DNA of 64,000 nt from Chamaecyparis obtusa (lineage: Eukaryota; Streptophyta; Pinopsida; Cupressales; Cupressaceae), in the NCBI GenBank assembly GCA_027943335.1, contig BSBK01002162.1, positions 62,001 to 126,000 on the forward strand. Reading direction: 5' to 3'. Of this stretch, positions 1 to 11,556 are shown piece after piece. Below the pieces are notes generated by a model that did not search any database, was not told the DNA's origin, and saw only the letters and a list, made by a program, of their open reading frames with translations. The position numbers were made by a program, and so were the translations under genes. The first letter of the stretch is position 1; each line of letters opens with the position of its first letter.

Positions 1-98
1 AAAAGTACATTCAAAGGATAAGATTCATCTTCTTCCTAGTTTAGGGAAAAATGAGGTGTAGGGGGCTCTTTAGGAATTGGCTCATAGGGCTTAATCTG

Positions 99-1052
99 CT
101 ATAGGACAGGCTCACCATCATATAGGAAGTCAAAAATCATAGGTGTCTCATCAATAGGAGTAGGATGAAGTGGTTGGAAGTCTGAGATAGGATCACGAAT
201 GGGTTCTAAACATGCATGGGGATTAGGCTCTTTTTGATTAAGATTCTGAATTGAAGGAGAAGACCTAAACCTTGGAATTTCAATAGGAGTGCTAGTGGAC
301 TTACCAAGCAAGAAACTTGGAATTTGAACCTTGTGAGTCTCTTGTCTAGTCTGCAAAGCTTCTAGGTTCTCCTCGGTAGCATGAGGTGTCTTGTTCTGGA
401 TCTATGAGATTTCTTGTATAGGGGCAACAACAATTTCTTGATCTCCTTGATTTGGTACTTGTGCCAAAAAATCCTCAATCAATTTATCCTTTTCTATGAT
501 CTGTTTGGCAAGTGTCTCCTACTGATGATCATGAAATTCATCTATTTCTGCTAACCCTTTTTGGAAGTCCTTCTCCTTTTCTATAGCTATCTCATAGATG
601 CTCTTTATGAATTCTTCACTCTCTTCAAGACTCTTTTTATAAGCATTCTATTGTGTCAAGATTAGATTGTTCTGATCATGTCATAGCCTTGAGAGCTCCT
701 CCCTCTGAGCCACTGTGTCCATATACTGTCTTGAGATCTCCTCCTTCTGAGACTTCATCTTTGCATAGTCTTTCATGAAAGAGCTCATTTCCTCCTGAAA
801 AACTACCAACCAGTCATTGGAGTTTGAATTTGAAGTGCTATTGGGTTGATTCTAAGGATTATAATGGTGTCTCTCATAGGGTGGTACATAGGAATGTTGT
901 ATGGATGCTTGATGTTGGGTGGGAGGGTATGGTGGTGCATGCTGGAAATTTGCTGCTGCTTGGCCAGCTTGATATGGCACAAATGCTAGAACATAGGTAG
1001 GGTTTTCATGATATGGGGGGTGATACAGAGAATATGCATTAGGAACTAACAT
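99..1052 (-). pseudogene. Decayed gag-position ORF, coiled coil, of an LTR element
   Basis: Reading leftward from an ATG at 1052-1050, one frame stays readable for about 318 codons with roughly five internal stops. The first ~65 residues are rich in Pro and Tyr (PPYHENP, PPYPPTQHQ, PPYER). They are followed by ~150 charged residues with coiled-coil character (EEMSSFMKDYAKMKSQKEEI, KSLEESEEFIKSIYEIAIEK), then a Pro/Ser-rich tail ending at 99. I see no zinc knuckle and no Gag core I can name. It lies just downstream, in its own sense, of a primer-site-like sequence and LTR end at 1227-1253, which is where gag sits in an LTR element. Inference: gag-like first ORF of a minus-strand element whose remainder is left of the window. 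A host coiled-coil pseudogene is less likely. Confidence 0.5.
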
Positions 1053-1226
1053 GATTTCTCATCAAATGAGCTGATAAAACATATATTTTCTGAAACTTTT
1101 CAGCACTAAATTGCTAAAACCAGTAGATTTCTCTTAGAATCACCATGGTGCTAGAAACAAACCACCTCTTAAAAGGCTGATTACACTAAGATCACACCAA
1201 AATCTCAGTGAATGATGGAAAACGGA

Positions 1227-1247
1227 GTTCCACTGGGCATGCCAAAA
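1227..1247 (-). other. Primer-binding-site-like sequence
   Basis: On the minus strand TTTTGGCATGCCCAGTGGAA follows, after a short spacer, an LTR-type end ...GTGACA at 1253. Position (LTR end, then this site, then a gag-like ORF) and the TGGCA-type start suit a primer site for reverse transcription. I could not assign the primer tRNA. Confidence 0.4.
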
Positions 1248-1252
1248 ACTAT

Positions 1253-2700
1253 TGTCACTAGGGATTGCACCCATGAAGGCTAAGTTTAAAACCTAGCAAT
1301 CCCGTGAAACATGGGAATACTCTCAAGATGTGGGACTGCTTCTTGAGAATAGACCTCCGGATTAAGGGCCTGCTTCCCCGTTTGTATCACCTGAACTGTA
1401 CTAACTTTGAAGGGAAAGGGATAGAGGGATTGCATAAAACTGGAAACTACTAAATCTAACCAAGGTGATTCACCAAACTGAATGGATCCACAAACTGAAA
1501 ACAGAATCACAATATAACCTCAACACATAACAAGAACTCCACAACTCTTCCAAATTTGATTTTCCCCTTAGAAAACAATCAGGTGCTACTTGTGAATGAG
1601 AAGGAAAGATGATTTTCACAACTCAACATAGTTAGATGCACACAGATTTGAAAACCTTAAAGAAGATCAATGCTTGCAAAATAATCAAATGAACATACTA
1701 TCATGTAAAGGATCAGAATCAATCACAATACATCAAACTAAGTTCATCAACCAACTCACAAACTATAGAAACGAAGGGAACAATTTTTCTATTAACTAGA
1801 ATCAAAAGGAGCTATAATATCAGATTACTTGACAAGAGCTAAAAAATTCACCTCGTGAGAATGAGGGAATGAAGAACTAGCCTTCTATTACCTAAGTGAG
1901 AGACATATATAGAAAATCTGGAGAATCTGCAATGAAGACCACCACCTTGCAAAGAATAGAAAAGCCTTAGCCATGAGCCCATCATTCTAAAAATCAGATG
2001 CCATATTCTAGGGAATATAGGGGAAGCAGAAAAAGTGGAGTCCCTAGAATAGACCTAGTCAAAGAAGACCCAGGACCCACTAAGTCATGCAGAATAATGA
2101 TATTCTGACAGTAGTTTATAAGAACACCACATGTCAAAATATCTTACAATGAGGCTCTTGCATTGACTTATCATAATTAAAAAAAAATCCCCCCTTTAAA
2201 TGGATTTTAAATAAATTTTGAGATATTCTCAACTCAAAAATGAGGAAAATATCTAAAATATTTACATCTTATACATATCCGCATGACATAAATAATCTAA
2301 AAATAATAGCCTCCCCAATGCTAGAACATGATTTTAATGACACATCTCCTAAGTCAAATCTGACTAGCATGGTAAGAACCTAAGGCAACACATATAATTA
2401 ATATAATTACCCTCAAAGAGAGATAATTATATTAATATCTTAACAAAATATAGCCTATGCTTTGAGAAATAATTAGCAAAGAGAGTGAAATGAATGCTCA
2501 ACCCTAAAAGAAGGGGAGACAAAAAGAAAGAAGTGTCATTATGAAACCCTATGCATTCGGAAATGGAAACCTCTGCAAACACAACAACTGGAAATCAACA
2601 TCTGGCAACTTCTAAAAACCACTGCATCTCCTTGAATGGAAACTTTCCATTGGAAACTTCTATTCTTGATTTGGAAATAGAAAAAGACACTAACACTATG
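1253..2700 (-). mobile_element. Putative 5' LTR (outer boundary not found)
   Basis: The inner end TGTCAC on the plus strand (…GTGACA on the minus) abuts the primer-site-like sequence at 1227-1247. The stretch is non-coding and AT-rich, and has a TATA box in the right orientation at 1912-1904. The outer end could not be fixed because the partner LTR is not in the window, so 2700 is only an estimate. Confidence 0.35.
1904..1912 (-). promoter_or_regulatory. TATA box of the putative LTR
   Basis: CTATATATG on the minus strand, inside the putative LTR about 650 bp before its inner end. This is a plausible core promoter for the minus-strand element. It is called from sequence only. Confidence 0.35.
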
Positions 2701-5147
2701 GGGTAGGCACTATCATTTCTCCATTCACTGTATTTTGATAGCACTATTGTGTCACTTTGCCTGCATTTGCATTGAAATTGTATCTTGTCGAGGGCATGCT
2801 TGGTTTCTGCAAAGAAAAATAGGGCATTATTGTATTTATTTTGAATCTTGTTTTGAATTCATGGCCCCGTGACCTAGAACAAATTAATAGCATTGCATAT
2901 GGCTTGTGTTGTTGTTGCAGCCCGTAATCAAATGAAACTAGGGCATCATATTTAGATCTCTATTGTTATAGTGCCATGTTTGTAATGTCTACTACCCTTG
3001 ATAGACCAAGAGTATGTTGTTAGCTTTGTTCATTTAAATTGAGGGCATTATTCACTGTTATTTCATATGACATGCTATTGTATTCCTCTGTATTACAAGG
3101 GGATGGATCCTTTTTGTACTCTATGTTATGGTACTATCATTGATTGATTATGGAACTATTGCTTGCTTTTATCATGGTCATAGCTCGTAAGCATATGCTA
3201 GGGCATGGCATATATTGTTGTTGCATGTACAGGCCCAAACATGGCATTTGCTCACTATTTTGATGTATGATATCGTGCCTCCTCTATATTACAAGGGGAT
3301 GGACCCTTGATTGCAATATGTAGGGAACGACATAATTGATCTGCAATTTGTATTTTCTTTTCCATCCTTTGAGCTTCTCTGCATTTGATGAAGGCTTTGA
3401 AAATGATGGTATTGGTGAGGGCATCAATTTATTGAGGTTTTACTATAACATTTGATTGTTTATTTGCATTTCTTTGTTATGGCACGACACGTATTATATT
3501 GTACTACTATTTAAAATGTATTGTCATCATTTTATTTACTGTCCATAGCTCATGAGGCCCTTGAGGCACTGTTTGACTAAATGCATGTAACTTAATGTCA
3601 CCAATACTGGGTCCGTGAGCTCGAACATGCAATTATCTTCCTTTTTATGTTGATGTATGGAAACAACTCCATTACTTATGAGCACTCATGCTATTGATGT
3701 TGTTGACTGGATCTAGCATTTGATATTGTATTTTCTATATACATCCATTTGAAGGCCTTGCTATGGAAAAGATATCATATATGCAATGTTTTATTGTCAT
3801 TTCATGCCCAACCTGTGAGTCCTCTTGGCTTGTATTCCTGGAAAGTATATGCTTGATGATTTCCTTTGCTGGCACTCGAATTCACTAAATGTCTGCATAT
3901 AATGACTCTTGGCATCTATTGTTACTATTAGGCTGAGGTCCATGGCATTCCATAATTTAGTCTTTGAATCCATAGAAATGTGTGTTGAACTTGCTATTGG
4001 TGTCTTGGGGCATCTTGAAGTATTACATTCACTATTTCCTTGTAAGCATCATCATTTTCCATTGTATTGCTTCATTGATTAATTGATACCATGCTCACTG
4101 ATTTTCACAAGCTGCTAGGGTGTCTTTTGAAATGAGACCATCTTAAACTATATAATTGTCCCATTGCTATCTCTTGAGGCCCATGCATTATCCACTTATT
4201 ATTTCATATGATGATATGTCATACTTGTACGGATTAATCAACTAGAGCCTTTTTGCATTTAGCTCATAATGTAAATTTTATCATATTCATGCCATAGCAT
4301 CAATCAATTGATTACAAAATTTGAAGCACATATATGCTATAATATCATGGATTTGTGTACCTTGTTCTCTGATGATGAATCCCCTAAAACTGCTAGTTCC
4401 TTGTTTTGACCATGCTTACATTTGATTTGGCTTTATGATTTTGTAGTGCCCCACTAATACTATATAATCCACTGAATGTCACTATTGATCATGGGTGTTC
4501 CTGGCTTGAGATGTAGCCACTCCCAAGGAAAAGAGGTTTTCCTAGCATGGACTCCATCACAATTTAAGGTCATTCATCTACACATGGAACAAATACATTT
4601 GTAAAAACAATGGTATTTCTTTTATTTCTAGAGGCTCCTTGATGGACATGCCCTGAGCACAACCCATGCTAGAAGTGCATGATCGATTGGACATATGTGC
4701 TATCATAGATCATGTTGTGGCACCATTGATTGCTTAGATCCATTGGATCTAACCCACTATTTTCTATCTCTCTACAGGTTCAAGATCACCGGAGCACACC
4801 AGGAACATAGGAGATCAACTCTCATTACTAGGCAATGTCTAGTACCCTTGCATCTAGCTCCTTAATTTATGTATACTTGCACTCATTTATGCAATTCATG
4901 CATTTGCTATGCTCACGGCATGTGTGAGCTCAGATAGATGTTCTCTTTTTTAGTTCTTTTCTCTTTCTATACAACATATTTAGGATATGACATGTAATCT
5001 TAGATGCAGTAATACATCTTTCCCTTTCATGTACTTTGCAATGGAAATGAACAGAAATCTTAATCCAGACCACATAATAATGCAAACTAGGATACAAAGC
5101 TCATCTAGTAATTAGGTTCCCCAAAATGTGCAAAAAATATGGCAACA
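2701..5147. other. Non-coding stretch with no gene seen
   Basis: No frame longer than about 60 codons and no recognisable domain on either strand. The phrase 'gagggcat/tagggcat' recurs, and a ~25-bp segment containing ATTACAAGGGGATGGA appears twice, near 3091 and near 3287, suggesting an old internal duplication. The right edge at about 5147 is an abrupt junction with gypsy integrase sequence. It could be an old LTR or an untranslated transposon segment; I cannot tell. Confidence 0.5.
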
Positions 5148-6180
5148 TTTACCAAGGACACAGCGGGGACATGATTCAATTTTTGTAGTAGTTGACACAT
5201 TTCCAAAGATGGCACATTTTGTTCCCTGCAAGAAGACTAATGATGTCGTTCATGTGGTAGAATTATTTTTCAGAGAAGTGGTGAGACTACATGATTTTCC
5301 AAAGAGTATAGTTTTAGATAGGGACACTAAGTTCATTGGATCTTTCTGAACTACATTGTGGAAGAAGTTGAAGATAGATTTGAAATTTACTTCATCACAT
5401 CATCCACAGACAAATGGACAGATAGAGGTGGTGAATAGTAGTTTGAGAAATTTTTTGAGATGTTTGGTTGGGGATAAGCTAACAGGATGGGATTTGATTT
5501 GACCATAGGCATAATTTGCATACAATAATTCTGTCAAAAGGAGCATAGGTAAATCACCATTCTAGATTGTATATGGAAGTAGTCCTAGAAATGCATCTGA
5601 ATTGAGAAAGAAGATAAAGGAGAAATAAGTAGTGTTGAAGCTGAGGATTTTGTGGAACATTTGAAGAACATCCATGAGGAGGTGAGGCAGCACATTACCA
5701 AAATGAATGCACAGTATAAGGCTAAGGTAGATGAGAAAAGGAGGCATAAGGAATTTTAGGTTGGAGATGAAGTCATGGTTCATTTGTAGAAGGAAAGATT
5801 TCTAGTTGGTACATATAACAAGTTGAAAATGAAGAAGTTTGGGCCATGCAGGATACTGAAGAAGCATGATTCAAGAAATGCATATGAGGTAGAATTGCCT
5901 ACTGAGCTGAATATTTCACCATTGTGTAACATTTTAGATCTGGCATAGTATCATGAAGGAGGTGTTGAAGATGAGGTTACAGTAGCATAGTGGAGTATTC
6001 CAGCAACTAGTTTAGATATCAAGGAGATTGAGGACATACTAGATAGTCATGTTGGTAGAAGCACAAGGAACAGGACATATGAAGAATATTTGATCAAGTG
6101 GAAAGGAAGACCTGCTGAAGATTCATCATGGCTAACAAAAGAGGAGGTTAACCATCTTGGTTTTCCTCTACACACCTGAG
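5148..6180 (+). pseudogene. Ty3/gypsy pol 3' fragment: integrase core to chromodomain
   Basis: Homologous to the integrase end of the two fuller copies at 17435-18576 and 23060-24125, starting abruptly at [18 protein letters not shown]. Readable parts: the integrase core with the second catalytic Asp (LDRDTKF) and the third acidic residue (QIEVVN), the linker (GDEVMVHL-like, KFGPCRILKKHDSRNAYEVE), and a C-terminal chromodomain (DSHVGRSTRNRTYEEYLIKW, then EDSSWLTKEEV). Integrase joins element cDNA to host DNA, and the chromodomain steers insertion to marked chromatin. Stops and a small frameshift near 5610 kill it. The first catalytic Asp and everything upstream are absent, so this is the truncated left unit of the tandem array. 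Confidence 0.85.
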
Positions 6181-6217
6181 ACATGATGGGGTCACTTCTC
6201 AAATTACCCCAGGTGTC

Positions 6218-7066
6218 TGATGTAGGAGCATCCTAGGTGTAAGAGCAATCTTGCATCACCCAAAAATATTTATGTTTTTTTATTCAATAAGGGCTATCTT
6301 GTGTAGAGCTGCTATTTATGGAAACTTTCTATTTTTAGTAAGTTGGTCATAAATCTTAGAATGTTCTGATTTTACATGTGGAGGTTTATCTCAGTCATAT
6401 CAGCCTACTAGTAAAGTTTCATGGCTAGATCAAGTCTAGTTTTGAAGATATTGAAGATTTTCAATATTGGCAGGAGGGTACAAAAACTTTGAACTTAGTT
6501 TTGAAGGTTTTAGGGGCTCTGAATGAGGTCAAAAATTTGGGCCTCAGGTGCTTGCACTATTCAAGCCTGTAGAGCCCTTCGTGGCATTTTTGAAATGGGG
6601 TTATAATAGTCAATTAGGTCAACTTGTGATGACTTATGGTTTCCGAAAGTCGGGTCACCTGAAATGGCAGAAAATAATTTTCCTTCAAAATTTTTGTTCA
6701 GGTTTCAAAAATTATTTTGAGCCGACTCTGATGTAATAAAATCAAAAATAAATTAATTCTAAGCTTGGTCAGCCCTAAGGGCTAAATTTCTGGAACCTTC
6801 TTGGGTGGTGGAAAATATCTATATAAAGAAGGCCCATAGTGTTGTCTAGGGCAGTTCTGGGTAGTAGATCTAGGTATTGATTTGAGGCTTTGTCCTATAG
6901 AATATTGTAAGGGAATGCCCATGTGGCTTTGCATATTGTAATTCTGAAAGTTTGTAATTCCACATTTATGGAGATAATAAGAAGTCAATTTTTTGTTCTT
7001 GCATATTTTTGTTGTTTCTTTGTTTCTGTTATGTGTTTGTGGGATTAAGGGGAGCACCCTTCATCA
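6218..7066 (+). repeat. Gypsy LTR 1 of the tandem array (849 bp)
   Basis: Starts TGATG and ends CATCA, an inverted terminal pair. It is preceded by the chromodomain stop and followed two bases later by an initiator tRNA-Met primer site. Aligned end to end with LTR 2 (850 bp) and LTR 3 (849 bp). A TATA box (TATATAAAG) lies at 6820. It serves at once as 3' LTR of the left unit and 5' LTR of the middle unit. Confidence 0.9.
6820..6828 (+). promoter_or_regulatory. TATA box of gypsy LTR 1
   Basis: TATATAAAG, conserved at the same place in LTR 2 (19204) and LTR 3 (24766) and followed by the same GC-richer GAAGGCCC block. Transcription would start about 30 bp downstream, placing the U3/R border near 6850. 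Confidence 0.65.
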
Positions 7067-7068
7067 AG

Positions 7069-7083
7069 TGGTATTAGATCAGG
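7069..7083 (+). other. Primer binding site, initiator tRNA-Met type
   Basis: TGGTATTAGATCAGG, two bases after the LTR end, matches the plant initiator tRNA-Met primer site (TGGTATCAGAGC) with two changes. The second array unit has TGGTATTAGAGCAGG at 19453, one change. Confidence 0.85.
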
Positions 7084-7167
7084 AGTTCCTGAGTGTGTAA
7101 AAAGATCACCGATTGTGAGGCAGTTTGCACCAGGATCATTGTTAGCATTTCAACATGCATCACAAAA

Positions 7168-8243
7168 ACGTCTCCACCAAGGGAACATGGTGGAAGAGCT
7201 AGTGTTGTAACACCTAAAGCTAGAGCACTCCAGAGACAAGTGTGAGCATTGCAAGAAGAGATTCGCAGAGGAATGAATCTTAATGTCAGAGATGAAAGTG
7301 AGGATGAAGCTGAAGAAGGAAATGATGATCAAGAAGAAGAAGAAGGAAAAATTTTGAATTGAGCAGAAGAAAAGATTTTTCATGCCATTTCCAAGATTGG
7401 AAAAAGACCTAAGATTGAGGTTCTGACATTTTCTGGAAATCTTAACCCAGAAGAATTGATCGACTGGATCAATGAATGTGAAAAATATTTTCAGTATGAA
7501 GATATTGAGGATCCTGATAGGGTCAAATTTGTGAAGGCCAGACTAAAAGGTCATGCTGAGATCTGGTGGCAAGAGATTCAATTAGAGTGAAATAGAAGAG
7601 GGAAAGATAAAATCACAAGATGAGATTGGATGGTGGATAAATTGAAGTGACAGTTCATCCTTGTTGATTATGAGCTTGACCTACTGAAGAAAATGCAAAG
7701 TTTGAAGCAAGTGGGATGATCTATTCAGGAGCATACAGAGGAGTTCTATCTAATATTCATCAGAATAGGCCATGCAAAAGCTGATAAGGAGAAAGTTGCT
7801 CATTACCTTAATGGGTTGAGGCCAAGCATTCAGGAGGAGCTGAATCTGGTTCGAATGAACAGTATTGAAGAGGCATACCAGTTTTCCCTAAAAGTGGAGG
7901 AAAAGATGAACAAGAAGTTTGAGAGTAGACAAAATGGAAGAGGTCATGGTGGAAGATCTAGTGCATGGTCATATGGAGGCTGAAATGAAGATTTGAAAAA
8001 GGAGGAGGCTAGTAGTAGTCAAAATTAGAGAGGAAACAATTCCAATTGTTTCCAAGATCAAAATAATAGGGATCAGAGAGGCAGAGGAAGAGGACAAGGT
8101 TCAGGAAGAGGAGGCTTCCGTGGAGCATGTTTTCACTGTGGAGAAGAAGGCCATAGGGAATTTGAATGTCCTCAACACCAATTAAGGATAGATAGGAGGA
8201 ATGAAGGTCAGGCCAGAGTTGCACATGTAGATGAAGATGCCAG
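7168..8243 (+). pseudogene. Ty3/gypsy gag, middle array unit, 5' part (split by a copia insertion)
   Basis: Gag packages the element RNA in cytoplasmic particles. The start codon seen in the sister copy (ATG at 19611) is ACG here (7168-7170). Visible parts: acidic N-terminus, the retrotransposon Gag core (KIGKRPKIEVLTFSGNLNPE, then ARLKGHAEIWWQEIQ), Gly/Arg/Gln-rich tail, and an intact CCHC knuckle at 8128-8169 (CFHCGEEGHREFEC). Several stops interrupt it. The frame is broken at 8243 by the copia element. Removing that element plus one 5-bp target copy rejoins this frame exactly with the reading frame of 15124-18577, which I checked by codon arithmetic. Confidence 0.88.
8239..8243. repeat. 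Target site duplication GCCAG, left copy
   Basis: GCCAG directly precedes the left copia end. The same five bases follow the right end at 15119-15123. The undisturbed sister copy near 20689 reads gatgctagatcatc, showing the single-copy target. Confidence 0.9.
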
Positions 8244-9362
8244 TGTTGGAAATATAGATGGAGTAACTAAGAGGGGGGGTGAATCAGATAACCACAAAAA
8301 TATTACCACAGATCCCTTAGATGTTTTATTAAATCATTTACTATTGTTATACTGAAAACTTGGTTATTGCAGTGAGTATTAATTATAACTGTTCTTAAGC
8401 ATTCATTAGTGATTAACATACATGAATAAAGAAAGTATCATGAACACAAGAGACACCAGATTTAACATGGAAACCCAATATGGGAAAAACCACCAATGTA
8501 ACTAGTTACTATTTTTCACTCTTCTGAAGTGAGCCCTGTTAGGAGCCAACCTGGTTAAAGGTTACAAAACACACTGTTAGGTGTGACCTTGTTAGAGGAT
8601 TTGATCACCCTATTAGGAGTGGCCATGTAAGAGGTCTTGAAACAATTCAATAGAACTATCACCTTGTTAGAGGATTTACAAAATGGCTGTTAAACCAACT
8701 TGGTTAGGAGATTTTGAAATCACTGCAACAATGGTAAGAAAGTAACAATGAAGTGACTTGAATAATGATGCAACTAAATTGCTGATTAAAGATCTCTATT
8801 CTACTTCACTAGATCCTTCCTGATCAAATATATCTTTGCTGATCTTCAAGGATATCTAATCATCCTTCAAAATTTGCTCACACTTTTCTTCTATTTACTT
8901 ACACACACTTTTTAATTCACAACTTGACCTTCTATACATACCATTCGAATTGTCCATTTAGATTGTCAATTCAGCACTAATAACATTACTAATCATTACA
9001 ATAGTTGGTTGGAATAAAAAAACTTTATTTCTCAAAATAACTAATTCCTTCACTGGGCTGACCTTGCTCGGTAAACACTAATCCAAAGAGATTTCCTTTA
9101 GTGACCGAGAGAACTTGGTAAGCACTAACTTTCCTTTGATAACCATGGAAGATCAGTTAACACTATTTTCTACCATATTTTTCTTTGACGCCTGAAATAT
9201 CTCGGTAGATACTAAAATCCACCTGCAGACCGATTGAGCTCGGTAAATACTAGGAACTGCTTTGCTAACCGACTGAGCTTGGTAAATGATATGACATTTG
9301 TGTGACATCAAAGACAACACACAATTAATCCAACAATCTCCTTTAGACAATTGTATCCAACA
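8244..9362 (-). repeat. Copia 3' LTR (left, 1119 bp)
   Basis: On the minus strand it runs from TGTTGGATACAATTG at 9362 to TTTCCAACA at 8244. U3 carries about six copies of a CTCGGTAAACACTA-like motif between 9068 and 9290, and a second polypurine-like GGAGATTGTTGGAT about 32 bp inside its start. The U5 end holds a C-tract (G-tract on plus at 8273). Pairs with 14000-15118. Confidence 0.93.
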
Positions 9363-9377
9363 ATCTCCCTCTTTGGC
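9363..9377 (-). other. Polypurine tract of the copia element
   Basis: Minus strand GCCAAAGAGGGAGAT directly before the 3' LTR start TGTTGG. This is the usual primer for plus-strand synthesis in Ty1/copia elements. Confidence 0.8.
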
Positions 9378-9723
9378 ATTGATGGCAACACAACATGTCA
9401 TAGCACAATGAAATTCATAGAAAACATAGAGTAAGAAACATATCCTTAGCTTCATTCTAATTCTCATCTATGAGAGCTCCCTCTGTCAGCAAACTTCTCT
9501 TTTTGACTGTAAACTCTCCAAGAAAACTCTTAGAAATCTTAAGAAATTTCTTGAAGTATGACAACAAACTCTCCCTCTTTGACAACACATGCCAAAGACA
9601 ACACATACCAGGTGAATAGAAATGTACCTTGAGTACTGATTCATATGCAATGATTCCTTGACTAAGATATATTAACTGACTGATCTTCAATATGCTCTGG
9701 TAGATGCATCACTAAAACTTCAT

Positions 9724-10287
9724 TTAGTGAGCCTCGAATAGGGGAATGACCCCTAACTTACCTCTTAGATACAAGAATTCATCCTTAGGTAGTGTCTTGG
9801 TGAATATATCTACAATTTGTTCTTTTGTATGAATATATTCCAATATGATTTCCTTGTCCTACACCAATTCTCTGACAAAGTGATATTTTATAGCAATGTG
9901 CTTGGTTTTGGAATGCATTATTGGATTCTTTAAAATATTTATTGCACTTGTATTATCACAAAATATAACAACTAGTTCTTTGATCTCAACCTTCATGCCT
10001 TCCAATAACTATTTAAACCAAACAATATTAGAGCAGTTTACTGCTGCAACAACATATTCTGCTTCTGCTATGGATTGGGATGTGCAATTTTTCTTTTTAC
10101 TAGTCCAAGATACCAACCTCTTGCCAAGAAAGAATACTCCACCACTTGTACCCTTTCTATCATCAATTTTTCTTGCCCAATCAGCATCAGTAAACACTTT
10201 TAAGTCCAGATTGCCTCCAAATTTATACCACAAGCCATAATCTTCAGTTCCTTTCAAGTATCTCAAGATTCTTTTGATTTCTATCAT
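9724..10287 (-). pseudogene. Copia RNase H domain and pol C-terminus
   Basis: RNase H degrades the element RNA after minus-strand synthesis. Readable from 10287: RILRYLKGTEDYGLWYKFGG, then the first catalytic Asp in FTDADWA, SWTSKKKNCTSQSIAEAEYV with the catalytic Glu, and a Tork/copia-like end with [29 protein letters not shown] and KLGVIPLFEAH followed by TAA at 9726-9724. The frame matches the RT segment upstream. It carries at least one stop (after VRELV). Confidence 0.9.
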
Positions 10288-10617
10288 ATGATTTTCTTTG
10301 GGTTTTGCTGAGAATCTTGCTACAATACCAACTGCTAAGGCAATATCAGGCCTTGTATGAACTACATACTATAATTTTCCAATCATTGATCTATATAAGG
10401 TCTGATCTACTTCTTTTGAATCATCATCTTTTGTAAGCTTTAGTCCTATACACATGGGTGTACCAACTAGTTTTGTATCTTCCATACCAAACTTCTTAAG
10501 TATTTCCTTGATGTATTTAGACTAAGTAATGTAGATACCATTATTGCTCTGCTAAATTTGAAGACCAACAAATTTTTTTATCTGACCAAACATAGACATT
10601 TCAAATTCTTTGTTCAT

Positions 10618-11373
10618 TTACTCTGAAAATTCTTTACATTGATCATCATTACTTGTAAACACAGTATCATCCACAAATATTTCTGCCAAAACAATTCTAT
10701 TATCTGGTCCTTCTTTGATGTATAAACTATTATTATCATTAGCTCTTTTGAAACCAATCTGAATAAGATAGTTATGTAATCTTTCGTACCATGCTCTAGG
10801 GGCTTGTTTCAGACCATACAATGCTTTGTGTAACTTGCAGACCATATCCTTTTTGTCTAGATCAACAAATCTTTCAGGTTGCTCAATGTAAACTTCTTCA
10901 TCAAGAATACCATTGAGAAATGTAGATTTTGCATCCATCTGATATACCTTAAATGATTTATGTGCTGCATATGCAAGTAGAGTTCTTACACCTTCTAATC
11001 TTGCAACAAGAGCAAAATTCTCTCCATAATCTATACCTTCTTCTTGAGAATAACCTTTACACAATAATCTAGCTCTGTTTCCAGATACTTGACCATCTTC
11101 ATTTAGCTTGTTTCTGAATACCCATTTCATTCCAATTACATTTTTGTCTTTAGGCCTAGGTACAAGAGTCCATGTATTGTTTTTCTCTATTTGTTCTATT
11201 TCTTCATTCATAGCCTCAATCCAAATTTCATTTTCTAATGCATTTTCAACATTTCTAGGTTCAAAATCAGCAAGTAAACATGTACCTTTTAGTTTACTTC
11301 TTGTCATAGTACCATCTAATTTGTTTCCAATAATCTGATCTGGTGTATGATGCTTCTTGACATACTTGGCCAA
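10618..11373 (-). pseudogene. Copia reverse transcriptase
   Basis: Family landmarks in order: [73 protein letters not shown] (first catalytic Asp; Asp-Val in most relatives, here DAKS), [13 protein letters not shown], and the active-site box FVDD at about 10665 where most copias have YVDD. The segment between 10618 and 10287 continues in frame with a few stops. It synthesises element DNA from RNA in the particle. The Ala-Lys-Ser change after the first Asp and the stops indicate decay. Confidence 0.92.
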
Positions 11374-11556
11374 TATAGGTTCCTTGCCTCTTGAATGAGT
11401 TATATTGTCATTTTCTTGAATTTCATCTTCAGGTTCAGTTTGCTTAGGCTCGGTAGATATTTGCTTGATAGCTTCAGGCTGAGACTCAGTTTCTTGTCAC
11501 TCAATTTGAACTTCTTCTTGTGACTCGGTTACTGTACTAGGCTTGGTAGATGTAGT

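Noticed and set aside
2701..5147. A multi-exon host gene in the long non-coding stretch
   Set aside because: I could not find exons with coding bias or domain matches; GT/AG pairs alone are not evidence.
10009..11338. Plus-strand frames at 9896-10240 and 11108-11338
   Set aside because: Antisense shadows of copia RNase H and RT, which match their families on the minus strand.
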